Assembly: GCA_002412425.1 (NCBI GenBank)
Contig: DHVB01000054.1
Span: 23,019-87,018 of the forward strand
Origin: Bacteroidales bacterium UBA5219
GTDB taxonomy: Bacteria; Bacteroidota; Bacteroidia; Bacteroidales; ML635J-15
Length of the DNA: 64,000 nucleotides
Direction of reading: 5' to 3'
Under the pieces are notes generated by a model. It was not told where the DNA came from. It worked only from the letters and a program-made list of their open reading frames with translations, and did not search any database. The position numbers and the translations under genes are program-made. Each line of letters opens with the position of its first letter. The stretch's first letter is position 1. Shown piece after piece: positions 1 through 7,135 of the stretch.

Positions 1-856
1 TTTTTAAATCATTTGAGTTAGTACCTATTGTGCTAATTAAAACCATTTCAGTTTCTATACCTTTTTCAAGTTTCCATTTAATATAAGGAGTCATTGCCGA
101 AGCATAAGCGTCTTTTGCAATAATTAAAATCTTACCGGGAGTGCCCTCTTCAATAGGTGTATATTTTGTAGATGATTTAAAATTTACAAAATGACGTTCA
201 TATAATTTGCTGAACTCATAAGATACTTTTGAATTGTTATTTACAATTTGATTTGGAAAATTATCGTTTGTAAAAGTAATTTTTAAAATAATTTCACTAT
301 AAATTCTTAACTCTTTTTGTATAGCATTGTAAGTGAAAGGGAAAAAGCTAATATTTACTCCTCTTGCATCACGTACAATAAATGGTTCGGAAATAAAAGC
401 AGAATTTTGTGGAAAAAAATCGTCAACAAAATATTCTCTACCATATTCATAGGGAACTGTTTCAGGGTCTTGGTTTCTATAAATTGTTCCTTTAGATGGT
501 GCTATTTCAATATTTTCAACTGTAACATATTCCGAAGAAATAATATTATAAGAAAACCCTCCTTGGTTTGGAATCATTATTGAAGTTGGAATAATTGGTA
601 AATCTGGACTTCCTTTTGGAAAATTGTTCCTTGCTTTTGGAGATCTTACTATTACTGATTCTCCTCGAGGAGTGTTAACATCTTTAAAATAATAAGAATT
701 ATTTGTTAATTTTAAAGTTAAACCTTGCGAATTTTGCTCTAAAACATTTATGCTGAAATTTTCAGATAGCTGAGAGTCTAGCTTAACTAAATTTACTTGA
801 GAAAATAATGTTAAACTCAAGAAAAATAAGGTAAATGATAAGATAATTTGTTTCAT
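1..856 (-). CDS. Gingipain-like C25 cysteine protease, N-terminal part (runs off window)
   Basis: I translated this partial gene directly from the sequence; it starts at the ATG at 856 and is open to the window edge (about 285 residues). A signal peptide (start MKQIILSFTLFFLSLTLFSQ) is followed by a propeptide-like region of about 200 residues with the PDLPIIP and YNAIQKELRIYSEI features of C25 propeptides. The mature domain then begins with GKILIIAKDAYASAMTPYIK, typical of the start of the caspase-like fold of gingipains. The catalytic His and Cys lie beyond the window. C25 proteases are exported by the type IX secretion system and normally carry a C-terminal sorting domain, which cannot be seen here. 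The family assignment comes from sequence recognition; substrate specificity (Arg or Lys) cannot be told. Confidence 0.8.
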   Translation of the reverse strand, partial: MKQIILSFTLFFLSLTLFSQVNLVKLDSQLSENFSINVLEQNSQGLTLKLTNNSYYFKDVNTPRGESVIVRSPKARNNFPKGSPDLPIIPTSIMIPNQGGFSYNIISSEYVTVENIEIAPSKGTIYRNQDPETVPYEYGREYFVDDFFPQNSAFISEPFIVRDARGVNISFFPFTYNAIQKELRIYSEIILKITFTNDNFPNQIVNNNSKVSYEFSKLYERHFVNFKSSTKYTPIEEGTPGKILIIAKDAYASAMTPYIKWKLEKGIETEMVLISTIGTNSNDLK

Positions 857-885
857 AAAAATAAAATTAAATCATATTAATTGTA

Positions 886-917
886 CAAATTTAATACATT
901 TTTATTCTACAAATATA
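886..917 (-). promoter_or_regulatory. Candidate promoter of the C25 protease gene
   Basis: Read on the minus strand, 893-886 is TAAATTTG and 917-910 is TATATTTG. Both match the Bacteroidetes -7 consensus TAnnTTTG, and the nearer one lies about 30 nt before the ATG at 856. The second could instead supply the upstream TTTG box (910-913, 16 nt away, slightly short). Motif match only. Confidence 0.4.
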
Positions 918-1166
918 TACCATATATAAATAATGTGTTAAAAAAATAAAAAATTATACAATTAGGTGTTTGAAAGCTATATTAATGAGTTTTCAAGGAT
1001 TTTGTATTAATTGTACTATTTCTGTTTTTATTGTTGTAGTTTTTTTTAAAAAGTGTAAGTAAATTATTTAATTCTTTATAACAAGCAGATAATTAGATTG
1101 TTAACTTGAGGTGATTTATGTAAACATAAAAAAATAAAAAGTTTTTTAAAATATTTCAAAAAATAA
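894..1166. other. AT-rich intergenic region without a gene
   Basis: This is the bulk of the 445-base gap between the protease start and tRNA-Pro. Apart from the promoter candidates at either end it is poly-A/T rich, without convincing reading frames, tRNA-like folds or strong hairpins. Confidence 0.5.
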
Positions 1167-1196
1167 TTTGTTTTATTCAGAATTGTATTATTTTTG
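1167..1196 (+). promoter_or_regulatory. Promoter of tRNA-Pro
   Basis: TTTG at 1167-1170 and TATTTTTG at 1189-1196 are separated by 18 nt, a good fit to the Bacteroidetes sigma-ABfr promoter (-33 TTTG, -7 TAnnTTTG). Transcription would start near 1203, giving a leader of about 100 nt before tRNA-Pro. The leader contains CCCAAAACAATGGGG, which can form a short hairpin, followed by GAAGTTCTTTAAA, a type of leader I associate with stable RNA genes in this phylum (inference). Confidence 0.6.
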
Positions 1197-1301
1197 CAGT
1201 CCCAAAACAATGGGGAAGTTCTTTAAATTAAATTTTACAAAATAGGCTTACAATAAGTTTATGGTTTAAATAAACTTTGATATGTAGGCAAACAGAAATA
1301 T

Positions 1302-1376
1302 CGGGGTGTAGCGCAGTCCGGCTAGCGCACCTGCTTTGGGAGCAGGGGGTCGCAGGTTCGAATCCTGCCACCCCGA
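1302..1376 (+). tRNA. tRNA-Pro (anticodon TGG)
   Basis: The cloverleaf is complete: acceptor CGGGGTG pairs with CACCCCG, the D arm carries GGCTAGCGC, the anticodon stem CCTGC/GCAGG encloses the loop TTTGGGA with anticodon TGG, the variable loop is 5 nt, and the T arm is GCAGG-TTCGAAT-CCTGC. The discriminator is A. The 3' CCA is not encoded. It reads CCA and, by wobble, other proline codons. Confidence 0.97.
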
Positions 1377-1380
1377 CAAT

Positions 1381-1413
1381 AAAAAAGCTTGACAATATTG
1401 TCAGGCTTTTTTT
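1381..1413 (+). terminator. Rho-independent terminator after tRNA-Pro
   Basis: A nearly perfect inverted repeat (left arm 1381-1396, right arm 1397-1412, one G-U pair) built on AAAAAAGCTTGACAAT ends in a T run. It starts four bases after the tRNA and separates it from the TrkH gene. Confidence 0.8.
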
Positions 1414-1467
1414 ATTATTTAATAATTTTTTTACATATTTTGTAATAATAAAAAGCAGGACTAACAA

Positions 1468-2919
1468 ATGATTAATGCTAGAATTATAATGTTTTTTCTT
1501 GGATCACTTTTGATAGCCGAAAGTGTTTTCATGCTTATAGCTCTTGCTGTATCTGTTATTTATTCTGGTATAGACTTTAATTATTTGTTGATTTCTGCTA
1601 CAGCAACATGTCTTGCAGGCTTATTGTTAGTACTTCCAAATCTTAAAATTGATAAAAAAGTTGAAAAAAGAGAATCTTATTTAATAGTAAGTTTAGCTTG
1701 GGTATTGATGTCTTTATTTGGTGCATTACCATTTTTTATTAGTGGATTTATTCCAAGTTTTACAGATGCTTTTTTTGAAACAATGTCGGGTTTTACGACT
1801 ACAGGTGCATCAATTTTAAATAATGTAGAAGCTTTGCCTCATGGACTTTTGTTTTGGCGTAGTTTAACACATTGGATTGGCGGAATGGGAATAATAGTCT
1901 TGTCAATAGCTATAATGCCTATGTTAAAATCAGGAGGAGTACAGTTGTTTGTGGCTGAGGCACCAGGAATTTCACCAGATAAACTTCATCCTAGAATAAA
2001 AGAAACTGCAAAAAAACTTTGGATGGTTTATATGTTACTAACAGTTGTGTTGACTTGTTTGTTACATGTTTTTGGAATGGATTGGTTCGACTCGATAAAT
2101 CATGCATTTTCAACAATTGCGACAGGTGGATTTTCTACAAAACAAGCAAGTGTGGCACACTGGACATCGCCTTCAATACATTATACAATAATAATGTTTA
2201 TGATGCTTTCAGGTATAAATTATAGTATGTTGTATTTTGCATTTACAGGTAAAATCAAAAAACTTATTAAAAATACTGAAGTTAAATTTTATTTGTTTTT
2301 AATCATTGGTTTTGGCTTATTAGTTGGTCTTGGACTTTGGATTTATATGGATTTGCCTCTTGAAAAAGCTTTTAGAGATGGAATGTTTCAAGTAGTGTCT
2401 GTTATGACAACAACAGGTTTTACTACAAATGATTATATGCAGTGGCATCCAATTGGTTTGTGGTTGATATTATTATTAGTTATGCTAATTGGAGGGTCTG
2501 CAGGATCAACTAGTGGTGGAATTAAAGTCGTTAGAATACATATTCTGTTGAGAAATACTGCTCTCGAATTTAAGAGATTGTTGTTTCCAAGTGCCGTGTT
2601 ACCCGTAAAATATAATAAAACTGTTTTGTCAGATAAAACAGTAAATAGTGTTTTGGCATTTGTAATATTATATGTTGTGTTAATAATATTAGGAACATTT
2701 GTTTTGTCGTTTACCGGCTTAGATTTTACAAGCTCTCTTGGAGCTGTTGTTTCAAGTATTGGTAATGTCGGAACTTCTTTAGGCGAAACAGGACCTGCTG
2801 TAGGCTTTGCAGGAGTTAGTGCTTTTGGAAAGTGGGTTTTATCTTTCTTAATGTTAGTAGGAAGGCTAGAACTCTTTACGGTGATGATTTTATTTACAAA
2901 ATCATTCTGGAAAAAATAA
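1468..2919 (+). CDS. trkH: TrkH/KtrB-family potassium uptake protein
   Basis: This is the membrane subunit of a K+ uptake system, which moves potassium through a channel-like pore. The 483-residue protein is highly hydrophobic and shows the four pore loops of the family around the selectivity glycines: FTTTGAS, IATGGFST, MTTTGFT and IGNVGTS. Length is normal for TrkH. The usual cytoplasmic NAD-binding partner TrkA is not encoded next to it; a tRNA gene lies upstream and a convergent gene downstream, so TrkA must lie elsewhere if present. ATG at 1468 gives a full-length first transmembrane helix; an alternative ATG lies six codons in. Confidence 0.93.
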   Translation: MINARIIMFFLGSLLIAESVFMLIALAVSVIYSGIDFNYLLISATATCLAGLLLVLPNLKIDKKVEKRESYLIVSLAWVLMSLFGALPFFISGFIPSFTDAFFETMSGFTTTGASILNNVEALPHGLLFWRSLTHWIGGMGIIVLSIAIMPMLKSGGVQLFVAEAPGISPDKLHPRIKETAKKLWMVYMLLTVVLTCLLHVFGMDWFDSINHAFSTIATGGFSTKQASVAHWTSPSIHYTIIMFMMLSGINYSMLYFAFTGKIKKLIKNTEVKFYLFLIIGFGLLVGLGLWIYMDLPLEKAFRDGMFQVVSVMTTTGFTTNDYMQWHPIGLWLILLLVMLIGGSAGSTSGGIKVVRIHILLRNTALEFKRLLFPSAVLPVKYNKTVLSDKTVNSVLAFVILYVVLIILGTFVLSFTGLDFTSSLGAVVSSIGNVGTSLGETGPAVGFAGVSAFGKWVLSFLMLVGRLELFTVMILFTKSFWKK

Positions 2920-2929
2920 AAATCAGAGA

Positions 2930-3550
2930 TTAAAATTCAGGCTCTACGCTTCCTTGTCTGATAATTTCTGGTTCACTACCTGTGCAATCTATAATTGTAG
3001 ATGCTATAAGTCCACCATAACCGCCGTCAATAACTGCATCAACAATATTTTCATATTCTTCGTAAATCAATTCAGGGTCGGTATTATATTCAATAATTTC
3101 ATCGTTTGTTCTTAACGAAGTAGTTAAAATTGGATTACCCAAAGCTTTTACAATTTCTCTAATAATATTATTGTTTGGAACTCTAATTCCTATTGATTTA
3201 CGATTTGCTTTCAAGATTTTTGGAACATTGTTGTTGGCTTCTAATATAAAGGTAAAAGGACCTGGCAAATTTCTTTTCATTAATTTGAAAATGTTGTTAC
3301 TCAAAGGTTTTGTAAAATCGGAAATATGACTTAAGTCGTAACAAATAAATGAGAAATTTGCTTTTTCAGGTTTAATACCTTTAATTAATGCTACTCTTTC
3401 AACAGCTTTTGGTTTGGTTATATCGCAACCAATACCATAAACAGTATCAGTAGGATAAATTATTACCCCGTCGTCTTTAAGAATTTCTACTATTCGATTA
3501 ATATGCCTTTCCGCCGGATTTTCGGGATGCATACGGAAAAATTCAGCCAT
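2930..3550 (-). CDS. YciO/Sua5/YrdC-family protein (threonylcarbamoyl-AMP synthase family)
   Basis: The 206-residue protein belongs to the YrdC-fold family that binds ATP and makes threonylcarbamoyl-AMP for the t6A37 modification of tRNA. The start MAEFFRMHPENPAERHIN and the exact length match the YciO branch (E. coli YciO is also 206 residues) rather than TsaC or long Sua5 proteins. Visible motifs include YPTDTVYGIGC, PGPFTFILEA, GIRVPNN and a C-terminal STIIDCTG segment. YciO proteins are often considered a side branch whose synthase activity is weak or debated, so the reaction is inferred. It starts one base after the transaldolase stop codon and is probably co-transcribed with it. Confidence 0.85.
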   Translation of the reverse strand: MAEFFRMHPENPAERHINRIVEILKDDGVIIYPTDTVYGIGCDITKPKAVERVALIKGIKPEKANFSFICYDLSHISDFTKPLSNNIFKLMKRNLPGPFTFILEANNNVPKILKANRKSIGIRVPNNNIIREIVKALGNPILTTSLRTNDEIIEYNTDPELIYEEYENIVDAVIDGGYGGLIASTIIDCTGSEPEIIRQGSVEPEF

Positions 3551-3551
3551 A

Positions 3552-4208
3552 TTATTTATTTAATTTATTATAGTCTTTTAAAAATTGTTCTAAGCCAATA
3601 TCTGTTAAAGGGTGTTTTAATAAGCCTAAAATAGCACTTAGTGGGCAAGTAGCAACATCAGCACCCATTTCTAAACATTTGATAATGTGCATAGTGTGAC
3701 GGATCGAAGCCGCTAAAACTTGAGTGTCAAATTCATAATAATTATATATATCAACAATTTGACCAATAAGTTCAATACCATCTGTGCTGTTATCGTCAAG
3801 GCGACCAATAAAAGGCGAAACATAGGTAGCACCTGCTTTTGCAGCAAGAAGAGCTTGACCAACAGAAAAAACTAAAGTACAGTTAGTGCGAATTCCTTTG
3901 TCAGAAAAATATTTTATAGCCTTAACACCATCTTTAATAATAGGTACTTTTACCACAATTTGTTGATGCAAAGCTGCTAATTCTTCGCCTTCTTTAATAA
4001 TTCCTTCGTAATCAGTGCTAATAACTTCTGCTGAAACATCACCATCTACAATTTTACAAATTTCTAAATAATGGTTTAAAATGTTTTGCTTTCCAGAAAT
4101 TCCTTCTTTCGCCATTAGGGAAGGATTGGTTGTTACACCATCTAAAACGCCAAGAGCTTGTGCTTCTTTTATTTGGTCTAAATTTGCTGTGTCAATAAAA
4201 AATTTCAT
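3552..4208 (-). CDS. tal: Transaldolase (small, MipB/FSA-type)
   Basis: This is a cytoplasmic class I aldolase that transfers dihydroxyacetone units in the non-oxidative pentose phosphate pathway. The 218-residue protein has the family start [21 protein letters not shown] at about 26-30 and the Schiff-base lysine in VVKVPII (K87). Two positions separate true transaldolases from fructose-6-phosphate aldolase: here Glu61 (SAEVIS) replaces the Gln of FSA and Phe133 (SPFIGR) replaces the FSA Tyr, so transaldolase is the better call (family knowledge plus reading of the sequence). It is first in a two-gene unit with the YciO-type gene. Confidence 0.9.
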   Translation of the reverse strand: MKFFIDTANLDQIKEAQALGVLDGVTTNPSLMAKEGISGKQNILNHYLEICKIVDGDVSAEVISTDYEGIIKEGEELAALHQQIVVKVPIIKDGVKAIKYFSDKGIRTNCTLVFSVGQALLAAKAGATYVSPFIGRLDDNSTDGIELIGQIVDIYNYYEFDTQVLAASIRHTMHIIKCLEMGADVATCPLSAILGLLKHPLTDIGLEQFLKDYNKLNK

Positions 4209-4230
4209 ATGTCTATTTTTATAATTTTTG

Positions 4231-4238
4231 CAAAATTA
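4231..4238 (-). promoter_or_regulatory. Candidate -7 box for the tal/yciO unit
   Basis: Minus-strand TAATTTTG matches TAnnTTTG, 23 nt upstream of the transaldolase ATG. I see no clear upstream TTTG box. Confidence 0.35.
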
Positions 4239-4335
4239 CTTTATAAAATTCTATTTACATAACTTATTTGAAAGCTTTAATAAACAAATTCTTAAAAATT
4301 GTCAACAATCTCAATGAGAAAGGGAAAAATCATGC

Positions 4336-4363
4336 AATAAACGCTATGACAGCAACGTTTATT
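4336..4363. repeat. Inverted repeat upstream of the exbB operon
   Basis: AATAAACG (4336-4343) and CGTTTATT (4356-4363) form an 8-bp inverted repeat with a 12-base spacer, about 120 nt before exbB in the divergent intergenic region. It has no T run, so it fits an operator or leader hairpin better than a terminator. Function unknown. Confidence 0.4.
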
Positions 4364-4483
4364 AATTGCAAGGTTAATTTAACAGTTTCATGTTAATAAA
4401 AACCTTGAAATAAATGGTTTAAAAGTAAAAATGTGTATAATTTCGTGAAAAAAATAAGAATATCAATAACTAAAATTTAAATT

Positions 4484-5164
4484 ATGTTATTTTTACAAGT
4501 AGATAGTTTGCAAAATGTGGCAAGCGAGGTAGCTAGCGAAGAAACTTTATCACTTTTTGAATTAGCGACTAAAGGTGGTGTGATAATGATAATATTAGGA
4601 ATATTGTCAATAATTGCAGTTTATTTATTTATAGATAGATTTATTGCTATTCAAAAAGCTCAAAAAGATCAAAAGGCTTTTATGAACAACATTAAGAACA
4701 ATATCTTTGCAGGAAAAGTTGACACTGCCTTGGATTTGTGTAGAGTTCAAGAAGGTCCTTTGGCAAGAATGATTGAAAAAGGTATTAGCCGAATCGGTCG
4801 TCCTTTAAGTGATATTAATACTACTGTGGAAAATGTTGGAAAACAGGAAGTCTCAAAATTGGAAAAAGGCTTACCACTCTTAGCAACAATTGCTGGGGGA
4901 GCGCCAATGTTAGGTTTCCTTGGAACTGTAACAGGTATGGTGTCAGCTTTTTATGCAATGGCTAATGCAGGTAATAATTTAGAGATAGGTACTTTGTCGA
5001 GCGGTATATATGAAGCCTTGGTTACAACAGTAGGAGGACTTATAGTAGGTATTTTAGCGTATTTTGCTTATAATATTTTAGTTGCAAAAATTACTAGTCT
5101 TGTTGTTCAACTTGAAGCAAAGACTACTGAATTTATGGATATTCTAAACGAACCTGTAAAATAA
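4484..5164 (+). CDS. exbB: ExbB/TolQ/MotA-family proton channel protein
   Basis: This inner-membrane subunit of the ExbB-ExbD motor uses the proton gradient to drive TonB. Three transmembrane segments are visible (about residues 28-52, 128-152 and 170-195). The conserved stretch GLPLLATIAGGAPMLGFLGT followed by VTGMVSAF is the family signature, although most members read AP-LLGLLGTV. At 226 residues it is of normal length. ExbD begins six bases after its stop and a TonB gene follows, giving an exbB-exbD-tonB operon. Start at the ATG at 4484; the N-terminal 20 residues are periplasmic. Confidence 0.92.
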   Translation: MLFLQVDSLQNVASEVASEETLSLFELATKGGVIMIILGILSIIAVYLFIDRFIAIQKAQKDQKAFMNNIKNNIFAGKVDTALDLCRVQEGPLARMIEKGISRIGRPLSDINTTVENVGKQEVSKLEKGLPLLATIAGGAPMLGFLGTVTGMVSAFYAMANAGNNLEIGTLSSGIYEALVTTVGGLIVGILAYFAYNILVAKITSLVVQLEAKTTEFMDILNEPVK

Positions 5165-5170
5165 AAAAAT

Positions 5171-5575
5171 ATGGCTATAAAAACCAGAAGTAAGATAAGT
5201 TCGGAAACCAGTATGTCATCAATGTCTGACTTGGTTTTCTTATTGCTTATCTTTTTTATGATAACTTCTACCATGATTGCACCAAATGCATTGAAACTAT
5301 TACTTCCATCAAGTAATAGCCAAACTCAAGCAAAGCCGTTTACAACAGTATCTATTAAAGATATGAATGACGGAACTTATACATTTGCGGTTGGGATGCA
5401 AATATGTGCCGAAACAGATGTGGAGCAACTATTAAAGAAAGAACTTATAGGGCAAGAAGACCCTTATGTTTCTTTACATGTTGATAAATCTGTTCCAATG
5501 GAGCAAGTGGTAAAAGTTATGAATATTGCAAAAAATAATAATTGGAAATTAATTTTGGCAACACAACCAGAATAA
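5171..5575 (+). CDS. exbD: ExbD/TolR-family biopolymer transport protein
   Basis: The 134-residue protein is the single-pass partner of ExbB. Its N-terminal cytoplasmic tail is followed by MSDLVFLLLIFFM, in which Asp20 is the expected proton-carrying residue. The periplasmic C-terminal half has the ExbD fold pattern, including LHVDKSVPMEQVVKVM. It lies between exbB and tonB, three bases from tonB. Confidence 0.92.
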   Translation: MAIKTRSKISSETSMSSMSDLVFLLLIFFMITSTMIAPNALKLLLPSSNSQTQAKPFTTVSIKDMNDGTYTFAVGMQICAETDVEQLLKKELIGQEDPYVSLHVDKSVPMEQVVKVMNIAKNNNWKLILATQPE

Positions 5576-5578
5576 AAA

Positions 5579-6322
5579 ATGAGTCTAAAAAAGCATAACA
5601 TATATGGAATTATAGCAGCTGTTATCTATACTATAACAGTTGTAATTTTGCTTTTTTTATTAGGCTTTACTACACCATTGCCTCTTCCCCCCGAAGAGGC
5701 TATACTGATTGATTTTGGGGGCGGTAACATCAACGCCGGTGCTTCATCGTCCACAAATACTTCAAACGCACAAAACACCTCTTCTCAAATCTCTTCACAC
5801 GATGGCGTGAACACTCAAGCGAATGAAGAAGCCCCCTTTATGCAATCAGGAACTAATCCAGCCGAAAATCCTAAAAAAAATGAAGACGAAACTGAAACCC
5901 AAGAAACTACAGCTCCAACAAATCCAAATGCGGATAGATTAAATAATCTATTCGGAGGTGGAGTTTTTGGAGGTGGCACAGGAAGTGGTACAGGTGGAAC
6001 TGGAACTGGAGGTGGAAATCCAGGATTAGGAACTGGTGGGTCAGGAACTGGAAGCGGACCAGGTGGAATAGGAGGAGGAATAGGAAATAGAAGAATCTTG
6101 AAAAAAGTTGAGCCTGTTGGAAAAGATAATATGGTAGGAAAAGTTGTGCTAAAAATTATTGTTAACGACAAAGGAAACGTTACTAGTGTAACACTTGTGA
6201 GTACTAACTGTAATGAATGTGTTCAACTAGCGATAGATGCAGTTAAACAATGGAAATATGAAGCAAAACCCGGAACTGGAGAGCAAACAGGTAATGTTAC
6301 TGTAGAATTTAAACAGGTATAA
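5579..6322 (+). CDS. tonB: TonB-family energy transducer with glycine-rich linker
   Basis: The protein transmits energy from ExbB-ExbD to outer-membrane TonB-dependent receptors. It has one N-terminal membrane helix (about 10-30), the motif PLPLPPEEAILIDFGGG common at this position in Bacteroidota, a Ser/Thr/Asn-rich stretch, then a glycine-rich stretch (126-169, mostly Gly with Thr/Ser), and a C-terminal TonB domain (about 172-247; VVLKIIVNDKGNVTSV, AIDAVKQWKYEAKP). Classical TonB spans the periplasm with a Pro/Lys-rich rod; here that is replaced by a flexible Gly-rich linker. A Cys pair (NCNEC) lies in the C-terminal domain. Third gene of the exbB-exbD-tonB operon. Confidence 0.88.
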   Translation: MSLKKHNIYGIIAAVIYTITVVILLFLLGFTTPLPLPPEEAILIDFGGGNINAGASSSTNTSNAQNTSSQISSHDGVNTQANEEAPFMQSGTNPAENPKKNEDETETQETTAPTNPNADRLNNLFGGGVFGGGTGSGTGGTGTGGGNPGLGTGGSGTGSGPGGIGGGIGNRRILKKVEPVGKDNMVGKVVLKIIVNDKGNVTSVTLVSTNCNECVQLAIDAVKQWKYEAKPGTGEQTGNVTVEFKQV

Positions 6323-6325
6323 AAT

Positions 6326-6973
6326 TTATTTTATTAAACCAAGCATAGCTTCAACACAGGCTTCAACACCCAACCAAACTTTATAAATATCATCAGCAAG
6401 CATATAGCAAGGATTTGTTACAATAAGATTTTTTGTATCAATTGCTACTTCGTGATAATCTTTATTGATATGTTTACCACCAACATGTTCTATGATTTTA
6501 GCAGTTGCTTTGTCTGTGCCAATTGTAACTTCCGCACCAAGTACCTTTGAAATAATTACAGGAGCAATACATAAAGCTGCTATTGGTTTTTTAGCAGAAT
6601 GAAAATCTTTAACAACTTTTTCTGCCTCAGTATCAACAGTATAGTTTTCACCTTCATAAGCAAACGAAGATAAATTTTTTGCAGCACCAAAACCACCGGG
6701 TAAAATAAGTGCATCAAAATCTTTTGCTTTAAGTTCTTTTATATCTTTAATATTACCTCTAGCTATTCTTGCCGATTCAACCAAAACATTTCTAGACTCA
6801 TCGCTAACTTCTTCAGTCAAATGATTGATTACATGATATTGAGCTTTGTTAGGAGCAAAACATATGTAATTTACTTGATTTTTTGATAAAGCTAATAAAG
6901 TTAAAGTGGCTTCGTGTATTTCACTGCCATCAAATCTACCACTTCCAGATAATATTACTGCAATATTTTTCAT
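6326..6973 (-). CDS. elbB: ElbB, glyoxalase/DJ-1-type protein
   Basis: The 215-residue protein belongs to the DJ-1/PfpI superfamily. ElbB (isoprenoid biosynthesis protein with amidotransferase-like domain) has been reported as a glyoxalase in E. coli. Recognisable parts are ILSGSGRFDGSEIHEA, the Glu region, LILPGGFGAAKN and the nucleophile elbow ALCIAPVI with its Cys. The C-terminus VWLGVEACVEAMLGLIK is characteristic. It is convergent with tonB, leaving a three-base gap. Whether it truly acts on methylglyoxal is inferred from the family. Confidence 0.9.
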   Translation of the reverse strand: MKNIAVILSGSGRFDGSEIHEATLTLLALSKNQVNYICFAPNKAQYHVINHLTEEVSDESRNVLVESARIARGNIKDIKELKAKDFDALILPGGFGAAKNLSSFAYEGENYTVDTEAEKVVKDFHSAKKPIAALCIAPVIISKVLGAEVTIGTDKATAKIIEHVGGKHINKDYHEVAIDTKNLIVTNPCYMLADDIYKVWLGVEACVEAMLGLIK

Positions 6974-6990
6974 AATTTTTAGTTTTTGTA

Positions 6991-6998
6991 CAAAGATA
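6991..6998 (-). promoter_or_regulatory. Candidate -7 box of elbB
   Basis: Minus-strand TATCTTTG fits TAnnTTTG, 18 nt upstream of the ATG. The leader would be very short. No clear -33 box. Confidence 0.35.
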
Positions 6999-7038
6999 TA
7001 AAAAAAGTTGAAAAAATTGAAATATTAAAGCTTAATAA

Positions 7039-7070
7039 TTTGAGAATAAATAAATGATTTTGTATTTTTG
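7039..7070 (+). promoter_or_regulatory. Promoter of the large T9SS adhesin gene
   Basis: TTTG at 7039-7042 and TATTTTTG at 7063-7070 are 20 nt apart, matching the Bacteroidetes promoter. The transcript would have a leader of about 60 nt before the ATG at 7136. Confidence 0.6.
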
Positions 7071-7135
7071 TTGATTAATAAAAACAACCTATTAATGTTT
7101 TTTACGTTATAAAACAGAATGTAACTTTTAAAATT

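Noticed and set aside
1228..1471. Small frames on both strands across tRNA-Pro
   Set aside because: They read through the tRNA cloverleaf and its terminator and have no conserved features.
5815..6171. Proline-rich open frame on the minus strand
   Set aside because: It is the antisense of the Gly-rich linker of tonB; Gly codons read backwards give Pro. No start signal of its own.
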